Shown here: positions 48,763 through 58,129 of the stretch, one piece after another
Layout of the letters: every line of letters begins with the position of its first letter
Position numbering within the stretch: position 1 is the stretch's first letter
Origin: Proteus hauseri ATCC 700826
Lineage (GTDB): Bacteria > Pseudomonadota > Gammaproteobacteria > Enterobacterales > Enterobacteriaceae
DNA length: 64,000 nt
Direction of reading: 5' to 3'
Assembly (NCBI RefSeq): GCF_001654965.1
Contig: NZ_LXEV01000018.1
Location: forward strand, 62,001 to 126,000
Notes under the pieces: model-generated
What the model was told of the DNA's origin: nothing
Seen by the model: the letters and a program-made list of their open reading frames with translations, nothing else
Database searches by the model: none
Program-made: the position numbers and the translations under genes

Positions 48763-49046
48763 TGTTGGATAAAAGCTACCAACTACTAAACAAGGGCCCT
48801 ATTCGGGCTCTTGTTTTAATCATGGCTCTGGGTATGGCATTTTGCGTAATGTGGGATCCTAACCGCTTTGCTGCAAATACAAGCTCGTTGTCTATATGGC
48901 AAGGAATATTATTAATTTGGGCGGTGTGTGCAGGTGCGACATTTGGCGTTGCATTTCGTCCTAAACATGTTGTTGCTAAATGTTTGCTACATCCAATCCC
49001 AGCTATTATTATTCTTATTATAGGGCTGTATTATTTCTTTAATTAA
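48762..49046 (+). CDS. ybgE: Cyd operon protein YbgE
   Basis: 94-residue membrane protein with three hydrophobic segments (ALVLIMALGMAFCVMW, GILLIWAVCAGATFGVAF, IPAIIILIIGLYYFF), matching the YbgE family that closes the cydABX operon in enterobacteria. Molecular role unknown. Followed by the operon terminator. Confidence 0.9.
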   Translation: MLDKSYQLLNKGPIRALVLIMALGMAFCVMWDPNRFAANTSSLSIWQGILLIWAVCAGATFGVAFRPKHVVAKCLLHPIPAIIILIIGLYYFFN

Positions 49047-49051
49047 TAGAA

Positions 49052-49098
49052 ATGCCTTATTTCTTATCATTAAATGAAAAAGAAATAAGGTATTTTTC
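49052..49098 (+). terminator. Rho-independent terminator of the cyd operon
   Basis: ATGCCTTATTTCTT / AAGAAATAAGGTAT (one G-U pair) with a 14-nt loop and a T-run. Confidence 0.85.
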
Positions 49099-49160
49099 AT
49101 TTTTTATTCTCTTTTTATTTTTTTTCTAATTTCCTCTATTTTATTGTTTATCCTAAATTT

Positions 49161-50048
49161 TTATAATTGGATATTCTCTTTTAGATAATCTATAAATAGT
49201 CGTGTTTTCCTTGGAATATGTTCACTATAAGGAAAAATAATATTAACGGATTGTGTTAATAACGACAGTTCTGGAAATAACACCACTAACTTACCTTCTG
49301 ATAATTCTTGATGGATAAACCATTGAGGCAAAATAGTCATGCCAGAATGAGCAAGCGCCATTTTTTTTAATGCAGCAATGGTGCTGGTTTCAAAGAAAGC
49401 TTCTTGATGTCGTTGTGACAGTAATGTATTGAACGCGGGTGAATCTGAAAGTTTAGTTTGACGTAAGTTACTGTTTGCTAAATAGGGAAGAGTACTTAAA
49501 TCTGAGATCGTTTCTACTGGGAATTTCTGCAATAAATCAGGGGAAATAACAAGATTTATTGCGTAATCGGCCAATTTTGTAGAACGATAATTACTGTCTT
49601 TTAATGTGCCAAGGCGAATAGCTAAATCCAGTTTATGGTTTATTAAATCATCAATAGATGAATTAAATAGATACTGAACTTTTAGCCGTGGATGTGACTG
49701 CATAAATTGATTGAGCAATGGCAGAATATAATGCTCACCAAATTCAGCAGTTGAACTTAATCGTAATGAACCTTGTAGTTCTTGTGCTCCAAGCCGTGCT
49801 TTATCTAATGTTTGCTCTAATTGAAGTAAAACTTGGCGAAAATCTTGATAAAGCATTTCACCTGTTTCTGTAAGCGTAAATCGTCGTGTATTACGATTAA
49901 GCAAAGAAACATCTAACTCTGTTTCCAACGCTTTGACATGAATACTTACCATTGATTTACTTAGGCGTAAATATTTAGCGGCTTGAGTAAAAGACCCCGT
50001 ATCAACAACAGCAATAAAAGAGCGGATCCGATCTATTTGGTTTTGCAT
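49161..50048 (-). CDS. LysR-family transcriptional regulator
   Basis: 295 residues. N-terminal winged helix (IRSFIAVVDTGSFTQAAKYLRLSKSMVSIHVKALETELDVSLLNRNTRRFTLTE, seen in register across 8-61) and a C-terminal periplasmic-binding-like effector domain. Belongs to the CrgA/YafC-like group. Divergent from the MFS exporter gene with an 89-bp gap, the classic layout of a LysR regulator and its target. Effector unknown. Not present between cyd and tol genes in E. coli. Confidence 0.9.
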   Translation of the reverse strand: MQNQIDRIRSFIAVVDTGSFTQAAKYLRLSKSMVSIHVKALETELDVSLLNRNTRRFTLTETGEMLYQDFRQVLLQLEQTLDKARLGAQELQGSLRLSSTAEFGEHYILPLLNQFMQSHPRLKVQYLFNSSIDDLINHKLDLAIRLGTLKDSNYRSTKLADYAINLVISPDLLQKFPVETISDLSTLPYLANSNLRQTKLSDSPAFNTLLSQRHQEAFFETSTIAALKKMALAHSGMTILPQWFIHQELSEGKLVVLFPELSLLTQSVNIIFPYSEHIPRKTRLFIDYLKENIQL

Positions 50049-50137
50049 GATTGTTTACTCTGATTAAACAATAAGTTCTATTTTGTCAGATAGACGCTAT
50101 TCGTCAATCTTTCGTATTCTATGTGCGGAGGATTTCT

Positions 50138-51511
50138 ATGACTTATCGTTATCGTATTGCACTTATTTTCCTGCTTGGCTTTTTTATTGACTGTATAAAT
50201 ATTTTTATGTCAGCTATAGCTCTTCCTGCAATTGCAGAAGATATGCAGGTTTCAATTGTTTCTGTCACTTGGGTATCAAATAGCTATATTCTAGGCTTAA
50301 CACTTATTATTCCATTAAGCCATTGGTTGTCTCAACGCTTTGGTATTCGAGCGCTAATGGTGACATCGATGCTATTTTTTAGTTTGTCTGTTGCACTGGT
50401 GGGATATTCTCATCACTTTGGCGAACTTATATTTTGGCGTTTTATTCAAGGTGTGAGTGGTGGGTTATTAATACCTATTGGGCAAGCACTGACTTTTCAA
50501 TATTTTCAAGGTCATGAAAGAAGTAAAATCTCAACATTGATTATGGCTGTTGCGCTTATTGCACCTGCGATCTCACCAACTTTAGGGGGACTAATTGTTG
50601 ATGTAGTATCTTGGCGTTGGGTATTTTATAGTAATATTCCTTTTTCTTTATTTACCGCGTTTCTGGCTTTTTTATGGGTCAAAGAACCACGACCACAAGG
50701 AAAGAGTGTACCTGATATTAAAGGTGTTATTTTAATCAGCTTAATGATCGTTTCTGGGTTATTAGCGCTTTCTTCTTATGGTGAATACCATTCACCGTTA
50801 TTAGCATTATTTGCTTTAAGTTTAGCCGTTTTATTTTTTGTGTTTTATTACTTTCATTACAAAGGTTATTCATCACCGGTTATTAATTTAAAATTATTAA
50901 AAAACCGAAAACTGTCTCTCTCCATTTTTGTTTATTTCTGTATTCCTGGCGTTTTTACTGGTGTAAATATTTTAGCGATTTTTTATTTACAGCAGCATTT
51001 AGGTTTTACCGGACAAGGAACCGGTATTTTTATGCTGTTATATGCCATAGGTGCGTTTACAGCTATGATAATAAGTGGTGCACTTTATAATAAATTAGGC
51101 ATGAAATACTTATTTATTATAGCGTTGTTATTACATAGTACAGGTATTGCCTTATTAGCTTTGGTCAGTGGCCCTAATGATATTACATTGCTTATTGTGG
51201 CTTATTTAATTATGGGAGTTGGTGGTGGGATAGGTGCAAATACTGCACAAACAACAGCACTGTATGATTTTGTTTCTCAAGAATTAGTACAAGCAAGTGT
51301 TATTTGGAATATCAATCGCCAAGTTGTTTTCAGTATTGGGGCAACTGTTGTCGCAATGTTATTTAATACACTTTCTTTATTTAATATACCTCAAGCCGCT
51401 TACAGCATGACTTTTATAGGCTGTGCTTTAATTGGAATATTACCAATAACGTTATTATTAACGTTAAAAAAACAAAAAAACTCTCAGGAAATACATAATG
51501 AATCTCAATAA
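50138..51511 (+). CDS. MFS drug exporter, DHA2 (EmrB/QacA-like)
   Basis: 457 residues from the ATG at 50138, with 12-14 hydrophobic segments. N-terminal pattern FFIDCINIFMSAIALPAIAEDM and SNSYILGLTLIIPLSHWLSQRFG correspond to motif D1/A regions of the DHA2 family; the motif-C region is LIAPAISPTLGGLIVD. An ORF open to GTG 50123 would place the GGAGG Shine-Dalgarno (50127-50131) inside the coding sequence, so the later ATG is preferred. Probably regulated by the divergent LysR gene. Overlaps the next gene by 14 bp. Confidence 0.85.
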   Translation: MTYRYRIALIFLLGFFIDCINIFMSAIALPAIAEDMQVSIVSVTWVSNSYILGLTLIIPLSHWLSQRFGIRALMVTSMLFFSLSVALVGYSHHFGELIFWRFIQGVSGGLLIPIGQALTFQYFQGHERSKISTLIMAVALIAPAISPTLGGLIVDVVSWRWVFYSNIPFSLFTAFLAFLWVKEPRPQGKSVPDIKGVILISLMIVSGLLALSSYGEYHSPLLALFALSLAVLFFVFYYFHYKGYSSPVINLKLLKNRKLSLSIFVYFCIPGVFTGVNILAIFYLQQHLGFTGQGTGIFMLLYAIGAFTAMIISGALYNKLGMKYLFIIALLLHSTGIALLALVSGPNDITLLIVAYLIMGVGGGIGANTAQTTALYDFVSQELVQASVIWNINRQVVFSIGATVVAMLFNTLSLFNIPQAAYSMTFIGCALIGILPITLLLTLKKQKNSQEIHNESQ

Positions 51512-51905
51512 TGATGCAATAATAAAAAGTATAAAAACACTTCATGATGCAATTGAAACTATTTTTACTTTATCGCCTTTATCAACTGAGGCGTTAGATA
51601 GTATTAAAACCCATTTATCAGCTGATTTTTCGATGGTGGGTTTAAGTGGAAAGGTAGTTTCTTATGATGAGGTTATCTCTTTGTTTAGACAAAATGCAGG
51701 TAAAAGAAGCAGTCTGAAAATAGAAACAGACGAGTATAAAATAATTTATCAGTCAGATTGTTTGGCAGCGGTCAGATATCGAGAAACTCACTATGAAAAT
51801 AAGAAAATTCTTATGCGTCAGTCGATGGTGTTATTGAGACGCAATTCTCAAAATGATGATTGGCAGTGGTACTATCTTCATGAGACACCAATTACTAATA
51901 ATTGA
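51498..51905 (+). CDS. SnoaL-like / DUF4440-type small protein
   Basis: 135 residues with a cone-shaped alpha+beta SnoaL/NTF2-like pattern: N-terminal helix, IKTHLSADFSMVGLSGKVVSYDEVISLF, then antiparallel strands (DEYKIIYQSDCLAAVRYRETHYE, MRQSMVLLRR, WQWYYLHETPI). Possibly a ligand-binding or detoxification protein linked to the exporter it overlaps by 14 bp. Substrate unknown; a family-level call only. Confidence 0.6.
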   Translation: MNLNNDAIIKSIKTLHDAIETIFTLSPLSTEALDSIKTHLSADFSMVGLSGKVVSYDEVISLFRQNAGKRSSLKIETDEYKIIYQSDCLAAVRYRETHYENKKILMRQSMVLLRRNSQNDDWQWYYLHETPITNN

Positions 51906-52214
51906 TTGATTTATATAAAAAACCAGCTTAATTGCTGGTTTTTTATTCCATTAAAAATAATATTAATAATTGAGGCAGTCTACTAATTGCTAATTAGCAA
52001 GCATTTTTATGTTGTACTAATAAAAATATTTTTTCTATTCAGAGCATAAAGCATATTGCGTGTTGCAAAGAAGAGTTTATGATTGGCGGCTGAAAACTGT
52101 GTTTTCTATTCTTTACGTTACTATGATTCCCTTAGAGGCACCTCTTAAGTATAGTTAAGAAACCTATAGCTTAATTATTTATGGACTTAACTCTGGAAAT
52201 GTAAGGAAGGTATT
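51906..52214. other. Gap before ybgC-tol-pal
   Basis: 309 bp holding the terminator of the MFS/SnoaL unit (51917-51944), a perfect TTGCTAATTAGCAA palindrome near 51987 and a short TTAGAGG/CCTCTTAA inverted repeat at 52132-52148. The promoter of ybgC-tolQRA should lie here but I could not place it firmly. Confidence 0.5.
51917..51944 (+). terminator. Rho-independent terminator after the SnoaL-like gene
   Basis: AAAAAACCAGC / GCTGGTTTTTT with a 7-nt loop. Confidence 0.9.
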
Positions 52215-52610
52215 ATGCAGTTTCTTTGGCCTGTTCGTGTTTATTATGAAGATACTGATGCCGGTGGTGTTGTTTATCACGCCAGTTATCTTAAATATTT
52301 TGAACGCGCCCGAACAGAACTACTCAGAGAAAAAGGTTTTCATCAGCATGATTTACGGGAGTATGATCATGTTGTGTTTGTTGTGCGTAAATTATCCATC
52401 GATTATATTGCGCCAGCAAGGTTAGATGAGCTTCTGCAAGTAGAAAGTGAAATTACCACATTACGTGGTGCATCAATGACATTTTCTCAAAAGCTTATTA
52501 ATCAATATGGTTCTGTATTATGTAGCGCAGAGGTTTTAGTTGTCTGCGTAGATTCATCCAAAATGAAGCCGGTTGCGCTTCCTAAGTCCATTATCGCGGA
52601 GTTTAAGTAG
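52215..52610 (+). CDS. ybgC: YbgC acyl-CoA thioesterase
   Basis: 131-residue hotdog-fold thioesterase. The catalytic signature [24 protein letters not shown] (aspartate of EDTD) is complete. First gene of the Tol-Pal cluster in enterobacteria, thought to act in phospholipid metabolism at the inner membrane. Its TAG stop overlaps the tolQ GTG by one base (TAGTG). Confidence 0.96.
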   Translation: MQFLWPVRVYYEDTDAGGVVYHASYLKYFERARTELLREKGFHQHDLREYDHVVFVVRKLSIDYIAPARLDELLQVESEITTLRGASMTFSQKLINQYGSVLCSAEVLVVCVDSSKMKPVALPKSIIAEFK

Positions 52611-53296
52611 TGGCTGACATGAATGTTATCGATCTCTTCCTAAAAGCGGGACTTTTAGTTAAGTTGATCATGTTGCTTTTAATCGGATTTTCTATTGCAT
52701 CTTGGGCGATTATCATTCAACGGACTAAAGTCCTGAATGCGGCAGATCGTGAAGCTGTCGATTTTGAAGATAAATTCTGGTCAGGTACAGATTTGGCTCG
52801 TTTATATAAAGAAAGCCAAGCAAGACGCGATGAATTATCCGGGTCTGAACAAATATTCCATTCAGGATTTAAAGAATTTGCACGTTTGCATCAAGCAAGC
52901 GTTCATGCGCCAGATGCAGTTGTTAATGGTGCAGCAAGAGCAATGCGGGTTTCTTTTAATCGTGAATTAGAATCACTTGAAACTCATATCCCATTTTTAG
53001 GCACTGTTGGTTCAATCAGCCCATATATAGGTCTGTTTGGTACTGTCTGGGGGATTATGCATGCCTTTATCGCTTTAGGCAGTGTAAAACAAGCAACATT
53101 ACAAATGGTCGCACCCGGTATTGCTGAAGCATTAATTGCAACAGCTATCGGTTTATTTGCGGCGATCCCCGCAGTTATGGCTTATAACCGGTTTACGCAG
53201 CGTGTAAATAAACTGGAACAAAGTTACGATAACTTTATGGAAGAGTTTCTGACGATTTTACATCGCCAAGCTTTCGTCTCCGCAGAAAAGAAATAA
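52610..53296 (+). CDS. tolQ: TolQ, Tol-Pal motor subunit
   Basis: 228 residues, inner-membrane proton-channel component homologous to ExbB and MotA. Three membrane segments: near 15-35 ([21 protein letters not shown]), near 135-160 ([24 protein letters not shown]) and near 170-190 ([24 protein letters not shown]). Start is GTG, as in E. coli, giving [11 protein letters not shown]. Works with TolR to energise TolA. Confidence 0.97.
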   Translation: MADMNVIDLFLKAGLLVKLIMLLLIGFSIASWAIIIQRTKVLNAADREAVDFEDKFWSGTDLARLYKESQARRDELSGSEQIFHSGFKEFARLHQASVHAPDAVVNGAARAMRVSFNRELESLETHIPFLGTVGSISPYIGLFGTVWGIMHAFIALGSVKQATLQMVAPGIAEALIATAIGLFAAIPAVMAYNRFTQRVNKLEQSYDNFMEEFLTILHRQAFVSAEKK

Positions 53297-53318
53297 TTAA
53301 CGCAAAAGGAGAAGGCTG

Positions 53319-53744
53319 ATGGCACGGGGTCGCAGTAGCCGGCGAGGCATAAAATCAGAAATAAACATTGTTCCTTTGCTTGATGTGTTACTTGTGCTTT
53401 TGTTGATTTTTATGGCAACAGCACCAATTATCTCGCAGAGTGTAGAAGTTGATCTTCCTGAAGCAACTGATACACAAACAGTTTCCACAGCGGATAATCC
53501 GCCTGTGATTGTCGAAGTTGCAGGGATAGATAAGTACAATATCCGTGTAAACCAAGAAATTTTGGAATTGTTACCGCAAGAACAGATTATGGCTGAAGCA
53601 AAGCTACAATTGGAAAAAAATCCGAAAGTAGTCTTTCTTATTGGCGGCGCTAAAGATGTTCCTTATGATGAGATAATTAAAGTGCTCAATATGTTACGTC
53701 AAGCAGGTGTTAAATCTGTTGGTTTAATGACTCAACCTATATAA
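53319..53744 (+). CDS. tolR: TolR, Tol-Pal motor subunit
   Basis: 141 residues with a single N-terminal transmembrane helix carrying the essential channel aspartate D22 (INIVPLLDVLLVLLLIFM; D23 in E. coli) and a periplasmic C-terminal domain that binds peptidoglycan. AAGGAGAAGG precedes the ATG. Between tolQ and tolA as usual. Confidence 0.97.
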   Translation: MARGRSSRRGIKSEINIVPLLDVLLVLLLIFMATAPIISQSVEVDLPEATDTQTVSTADNPPVIVEVAGIDKYNIRVNQEILELLPQEQIMAEAKLQLEKNPKVVFLIGGAKDVPYDEIIKVLNMLRQAGVKSVGLMTQPI

Positions 53745-53760
53745 ATAGGTTGAAATAAGT

Positions 53761-54834
53761 TTGGATAATAGCGTGGGAAAGAAGACGAAACCAATCCGAA
53801 GTAAACTGAGCGGTTCAGTTATCTTGTCTACCGTCTTGCATTTGCTTGCTGTCGCATTACTTATCTGGGGTTCACTGACTCAGAAATGGGATTTAGGTGG
53901 CGGTGGTGGAGAAGGCGGGCAGGTTGTTGATGCTATTATGGTCGATCCTAATGCGGTGGTACAACAGTATAACCAGCAAAAAACACAACAAGCCAGCGTC
54001 CAAAAAGCAGAGCAAGAACGTAAAGAGCGTGCAGAGCAACAAGAAGATGAGTTGCGTCAACAGCAGCAAAAAGAGCAAGAGCGCTTAAAAACATTAGAAG
54101 TTGAACGTCTACAAGCTAAAGAAGCAGCAGAGGCTCAACGTCGTGAATCCGCAGCCGCCGCGGCAAAAGCGAAAGAAGAACAAAAAGTTGCAGAAGAAGC
54201 CGCAGCGCAGGCAAAAACAGAGCGAGATCGTATCTTAAAAGAGCAAGCAGACGCCAAAGCGAAAGCAGAAGCTGAAGCAAAGAAACAAGCTGAATTAGCT
54301 AAGCAAAAAGCAGATGAAGCTAAAGCAAAAGCGCAAGCAGAAGCGAAAGCAGAAGCCGATGCCAAAGCGAAAGCAGAAGCCGATGCTAAAGCAAAAGCTG
54401 CCGCAGAAGCCAAAGCGAAAGCGGCTGCAGATGCAAAGGCAAAAGCCGCCGCAGCTCAGCAAAGTAAAACAGTCGATAGTTTACTTGATGGTTTAGTCTC
54501 TGACGGAAATAATAAACAATCTGGTGCTTCAGCAATGGGGCAAGGTGGCAGCAATCGTACTGGCGCAAACGGTGAAGGTATCGACCGTTATAAAGGGCAG
54601 GTACAAAGTGCTATTCAACAGAAGTTTATTGATCCTGAGTTATATAAAGGTAAAACGTGTGAACTAAAAGTGAGTATTGCACCTGATGGTTTATTGATAA
54701 GTGCAAAAGCGGTTGGTGGTGATCCTGCTTTATGTCAAGTGGCATTGCGAGCAGCCAATACAGCTAAACTACCTAAACCACCAAAAGATATTTACGAAGA
54801 GGTTAAATCACCAGTAATTGAGTTTAAGCCATAA
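53761..54834 (+). CDS. tolA: TolA, periplasm-spanning Tol protein
   Basis: About 357 residues: one N-terminal transmembrane helix (VILSTVLHLLAVALLIWGSL), a glycine hinge (DLGGGGGEGGQ), a very long Lys/Ala/Glu/Gln-rich helical domain II (about 65-240) and the C-terminal globular domain III (DRYKGQVQSAIQQKFIDPELYKGKTC ... DPALCQVALRAAN), which binds TolB/Pal and is used by colicins and phage. Shorter than E. coli TolA (421) because domain II has fewer repeats. The start is uncertain: TTG 53761 or GTG 53773, neither with an ideal Shine-Dalgarno. Confidence 0.94.
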   Translation: MDNSVGKKTKPIRSKLSGSVILSTVLHLLAVALLIWGSLTQKWDLGGGGGEGGQVVDAIMVDPNAVVQQYNQQKTQQASVQKAEQERKERAEQQEDELRQQQQKEQERLKTLEVERLQAKEAAEAQRRESAAAAAKAKEEQKVAEEAAAQAKTERDRILKEQADAKAKAEAEAKKQAELAKQKADEAKAKAQAEAKAEADAKAKAEADAKAKAAAEAKAKAAADAKAKAAAAQQSKTVDSLLDGLVSDGNNKQSGASAMGQGGSNRTGANGEGIDRYKGQVQSAIQQKFIDPELYKGKTCELKVSIAPDGLLISAKAVGGDPALCQVALRAANTAKLPKPPKDIYEEVKSPVIEFKP

Positions 54835-54976
54835 AACACTCTGATAGTAGGAAAACATACACGAATTTATAGCTATTTTAGAATGTTATTGATGCGTTGT
54901 ATGGTGTTGTTGAGAAGCGTTTGTTACTATTCTGTGCGTTATTGCGTAATAACCGCAATAATAAAAGGGAGACATG

Positions 54977-56272
54977 ATGAAGCAGGCATTAAATGTTATT
55001 TTTGGACTTTTTATCTTATGCGTTACAGCATTCGCTAACGCTGAAGTCCGAATTGAAATTACACAAGGGGTGAATACTGCTCGCCCTATCGGTGTTGTCC
55101 CTTTTAAATGGGAAGGCACGGGTCAAATGCCAGAAAATATTGCTGGTATTATTGCAGCTGATTTACGCAATAGTGGAAAATTTAACCCTATTGATGTCTC
55201 ACGTATGCCTCAGCAACCGGTTACCGCATCAGAAGTTCAACCTGCGCTTTGGACAAATTTAGGTATTGACTCAGTTGTTGTTGGCCGTGTTCAACCTTCT
55301 GCTGATGGTCAGTATTTAGTGAGCTATCAGTTAGTTGACGTTGCAGGTTCACCAGGTGCGGTGTTATCACAAGGTGAATATAAAATCCCTGCAAAATGGC
55401 TACGTTACTCAGCTCATACAGCTAGTGATGAAGTTTTTGAAAAATTAACAGGTATTCGTGGCGCATTCCGCACACGTATTGCTTATGTTGTTGTGACAAA
55501 TGGTGGGGCATACCCTTATGAACTGCGTGTTTCTGATTATGATGGATTTAATCAAGATCGCGTTTATCGTTCATCTCAGCCATTAATGTCACCCGCATGG
55601 TCACCTGATGGTGCTAAACTGGCTTATGTAACCTTCGAAAGCGGCCAATCTGCATTAGTGGTACAAACATTAGCAACCGGTGAAATCCGCCAAATTGCGT
55701 CTTTCCCAAGACATAATGGGGCACCTGCATTTTCACCAGATGGCTCTAAATTAGCTTTTGCACTGTCAAAAAGCGGAAGTTTAAATTTATATATTATGGA
55801 TTTAGCCAGCGGCAGTATGACCCAAGTAACTAATGGCAGAAGTAACAATACTGAACCCGCTTGGATGCCAGATGGACAAACCTTAGTCTATACTTCAGAC
55901 CAAGGTGGTAATCCTCAGATTTATAAAGTGAATATTAACGGTGGAACACCTGAACGTCTTACTTGGGAAGGAAAACAGAATCAAAATCCTGCTGTAAGCC
56001 CAGATGGTAGTTTCTTAGTTATGGTGAGTTCTGCAAGTGGTAGGCAACATATCGCGAAGCAGGATCTGGAAACGAACGCAGTAGAATATCTGACGGATAC
56101 GTTTCTGGATGAAACGCCAAGCATCGCGCCTAACGGCACCATGGTGATTTATAGCTCTACTCAAGGGTTAGGCACTATTTTGCAGTTAGTATCGACTGAT
56201 GGACGTTTCAAAGCGCGTCTTCCGGCGACTGATGGACAGGTAAAATCACCTGCCTGGTCTCCGTTTATGTGA
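54977..56272 (+). CDS. tolB: TolB, periplasmic beta-propeller
   Basis: 431 residues from the second of two adjacent ATGs; GGGAG at 54967-54971 is better spaced for 54977, and [10 protein letters not shown] matches E. coli. Signal peptide cleaved near residue 22 ([10 protein letters not shown]). An N-terminal domain is followed by a six-bladed propeller with repeated SPDGxxLA motifs ([27 protein letters not shown]). Binds Pal and TolA. A 142-bp gap after tolA may contain a separate promoter. Confidence 0.97.
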   Translation: MKQALNVIFGLFILCVTAFANAEVRIEITQGVNTARPIGVVPFKWEGTGQMPENIAGIIAADLRNSGKFNPIDVSRMPQQPVTASEVQPALWTNLGIDSVVVGRVQPSADGQYLVSYQLVDVAGSPGAVLSQGEYKIPAKWLRYSAHTASDEVFEKLTGIRGAFRTRIAYVVVTNGGAYPYELRVSDYDGFNQDRVYRSSQPLMSPAWSPDGAKLAYVTFESGQSALVVQTLATGEIRQIASFPRHNGAPAFSPDGSKLAFALSKSGSLNLYIMDLASGSMTQVTNGRSNNTEPAWMPDGQTLVYTSDQGGNPQIYKVNINGGTPERLTWEGKQNQNPAVSPDGSFLVMVSSASGRQHIAKQDLETNAVEYLTDTFLDETPSIAPNGTMVIYSSTQGLGTILQLVSTDGRFKARLPATDGQVKSPAWSPFM

Positions 56273-56326
56273 TGCATAAGAATTATGTGAATTATGTATG
56301 GCAAACAAATAAAGGAACAAATAGAG

Positions 56327-56821
56327 ATGCAATTAAACAAAGTATTTAAAGGGTTGATGTTAGCATTACCACTCGTTGCTGTTGCAGCATGTAGCTCAAA
56401 CAAAAACGAAGATCAAACAGATACTAACAATGTACCAGTTGTTGAACAAGGTCCTACTGCTGAAGAATTAGCGCGTCAGCAATTAGAACAACTGAAACAA
56501 CAAAACATCGTTTACTTTGGTTTTGACAAATATGACATTAGCTCAGATTACGCTAACCTGTTAGATGCGCACGCAGCATTCCTGCGTTCAAATCCATCAG
56601 TAATTATCACTGTAGAAGGTCATGCTGACGAACGTGGTACTCCAGAATACAACATCGCTCTGGGCGAACGTCGTGCAAACGCAGTGAAAATGTATCTGCA
56701 AGGTAAAGGCGTTTCTGCTGATCAACTGAAAATCGTTTCTTACGGTAAAGAAAAACCAGCAGTACTGGGTCATGACGAAGCCGCTTACGCGAAAAACCGT
56801 CGTGCAGTACTGGATTACTAA
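56327..56821 (+). CDS. pal: Pal, peptidoglycan-associated lipoprotein
   Basis: 164 residues from ATG 56327. A lipoprotein signal peptide ends LPLVAVAAC with lipidated C22. The OmpA-like C-terminal domain is complete, with the peptidoglycan-binding [30 protein letters not shown]. An upstream in-frame ATG at 56294 would add eleven charged residues before the signal peptide and is unlikely. Links the outer membrane to the cell wall and to TolB/TolA at the division site. Confidence 0.97.
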   Translation: MQLNKVFKGLMLALPLVAVAACSSNKNEDQTDTNNVPVVEQGPTAEELARQQLEQLKQQNIVYFGFDKYDISSDYANLLDAHAAFLRSNPSVIITVEGHADERGTPEYNIALGERRANAVKMYLQGKGVSADQLKIVSYGKEKPAVLGHDEAAYAKNRRAVLDY

Positions 56822-56830
56822 GAGAACGGC

Positions 56831-57607
56831 ATGAACAACAGTAACTTCAGACCTTTCTTGATGAGTCTGTTGTTACTGGTTGGCGTAGCGGCTCCTGTAG
56901 CCGCTATTGCCCAAGCGCCAATCAGTAATATCGGTTCTGGTTCGACCGATGAACGACTCACCCAACTTGAGCGTTTTTCTAATGCTCACAGCCAGCTTTT
57001 GACCCAATTACAGCAACAACTCGCCGATTCTCAGCGTGATATTGATATGTTGAGGGGACAAATTCAGGAAAACCAATATCAACTAAATCAAGTTGTAGAA
57101 CGCCAACGCAATATCTATCAACAATTAGATAGCCTTGGTGGTGGTGCTTCTGGTGCAACTGCGCCAACAGAGACAACTCAACCTGATAATAGCGCTTCTT
57201 CAACACCTGCAACTGCAACTAGTGGTTCAACAGGGGATGAAAAAGCAGATTATAATGCAGCAATAGATATCGTATTGAATTCAAAAGATTACGATAAAGC
57301 AATTGTTGAATTAAACAACTTTATCAATAATTATCCGAAGTCTAGTTATCAATCAAATGCACATTTTTGGTTGGGGCAGATGTATTACCTGAAAGGTAAT
57401 AAGGATCAGGCAGCAAGCACTTTTGCTATCGTTGTTAAAAATTATCCAAAATCTCAAAAAGCAAGTGAGGCCTTTTATAAAATTGGCCTGATTATGCAAG
57501 AGAAAGGGCAGAAGGATAATGCTAAAGCTATTTATCAACAAGTAGTGAAGCAATATCCAAATAGCGCTGGAGCTAAATTAGCTCAGAAGCAGCTAGGAAC
57601 ACTTTAA
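56831..57607 (+). CDS. cpoB: CpoB, cell division coordinator (YbgF)
   Basis: 258 residues. Signal peptide cleaved near AIAQA|PIS (28). Then a trimerising coiled coil rich in Gln and Leu (about 38-98), a Ser/Thr/Ala linker (105-135) and C-terminal TPR repeats (DYNAAIDIVLNSKDYDKAIVELNNFINNYPKS, NAHFWLGQMYYLKGNKDQAASTFAIVVKNYPKS, ASEAFYKIGLIMQEKGQKDNAKAIYQQVVKQYPNS). Coordinates outer-membrane constriction with PBP1B. Last gene of the Tol-Pal cluster, 9 bp after pal. Confidence 0.96.
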   Translation: MNNSNFRPFLMSLLLLVGVAAPVAAIAQAPISNIGSGSTDERLTQLERFSNAHSQLLTQLQQQLADSQRDIDMLRGQIQENQYQLNQVVERQRNIYQQLDSLGGGASGATAPTETTQPDNSASSTPATATSGSTGDEKADYNAAIDIVLNSKDYDKAIVELNNFINNYPKSSYQSNAHFWLGQMYYLKGNKDQAASTFAIVVKNYPKSQKASEAFYKIGLIMQEKGQKDNAKAIYQQVVKQYPNSAGAKLAQKQLGTL

Positions 57608-57613
57608 TTATTG

Positions 57614-57646
57614 ACCCCGTAATGCATTAAAGTGCATTTTCGGGGT
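57614..57646 (+). other. Hairpin after cpoB
   Basis: ACCCCG / CGGGGT outer stem with an inner AATGCA / TGCATT stem. No T-run directly after the stem (the next Ts are 9 nt on), so termination is uncertain. Confidence 0.45.
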
Positions 57647-57759
57647 TAACTGATTGTTTTTTCAGCGGTTGAATGTTTTTTTTAAAAAAAACATTGCACA
57701 AAAACATTAAATCAGTATTATTAGCCGCCGTTGCCACAGAATGTGGCGCGCTCGAAAAA

Positions 57760-57835
57760 GGGTCGTTAGCTCAGTCGGTAGAGCAGTTGACTTTTAATCA
57801 ATTGGTCGGGAGTTCGAATCTCCCACGACCCACCA
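57760..57835 (+). tRNA. tRNA-Lys(UUU), copy 1
   Basis: 76 nt with CCA encoded. Acceptor GGGTCGT / ACGACCC, D-arm TAGCTCAGTCGG, anticodon TTT at 57793-57795 in loop CTTTTAA, T-arm GGGAG-TTCGAAT-CTCCC, discriminator A. In E. coli a tRNA-Lys/Val cluster occupies the same place after cpoB. Confidence 0.98.
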
Positions 57836-57865
57836 TTTTCGAGTCCCTTTCAGTTGTATTGAAAT

Positions 57866-57941
57866 GGGTCGTTAGCTCAGTCGGTAGAGCAGTTGACTTT
57901 TAATCAATTGGTCGGGCGTTCGAATCGCCCACGACCCACCA
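57866..57941 (+). tRNA. tRNA-Lys(UUU), copy 2
   Basis: 76 nt, identical to copy 1 except for one compensatory base pair in the T-stem (GGGCG / CGCCC in place of GGGAG / CTCCC). Anticodon TTT, CCA encoded. 30 bp after copy 1, so they are probably one transcript. The intervening tRNA-Val genes of E. coli are absent. Confidence 0.98.
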
Positions 57942-58129
57942 TTTCAAATTATTATTTTTCTAAATCTAATCTCTCAGAAACAATCTCCCAATTAAACAAA
58001 ATCGTAATAGCTACTAAATTACTCCTCTATCTATTTCTCTACGCTTACCATCACAATTTCAGTATTAAAAAATAGCTTTCCCAAAATAGAAAAAGCTATT
58101 TCAATTTGATTTAAATTGATTGTTGTAAC

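Noticed and set aside
54135-54568. Antisense and alternative-frame ORFs across the repetitive domain II of tolA
   Set aside because: They arise from the Ala/Lys/Glu codon repeats of tolA and have no ribosome site or recognisable family.
57673-58075. Short ORFs over the tRNA-Lys genes
   Set aside because: They translate tRNA sequence; the two tRNAs fold perfectly and account for the region.
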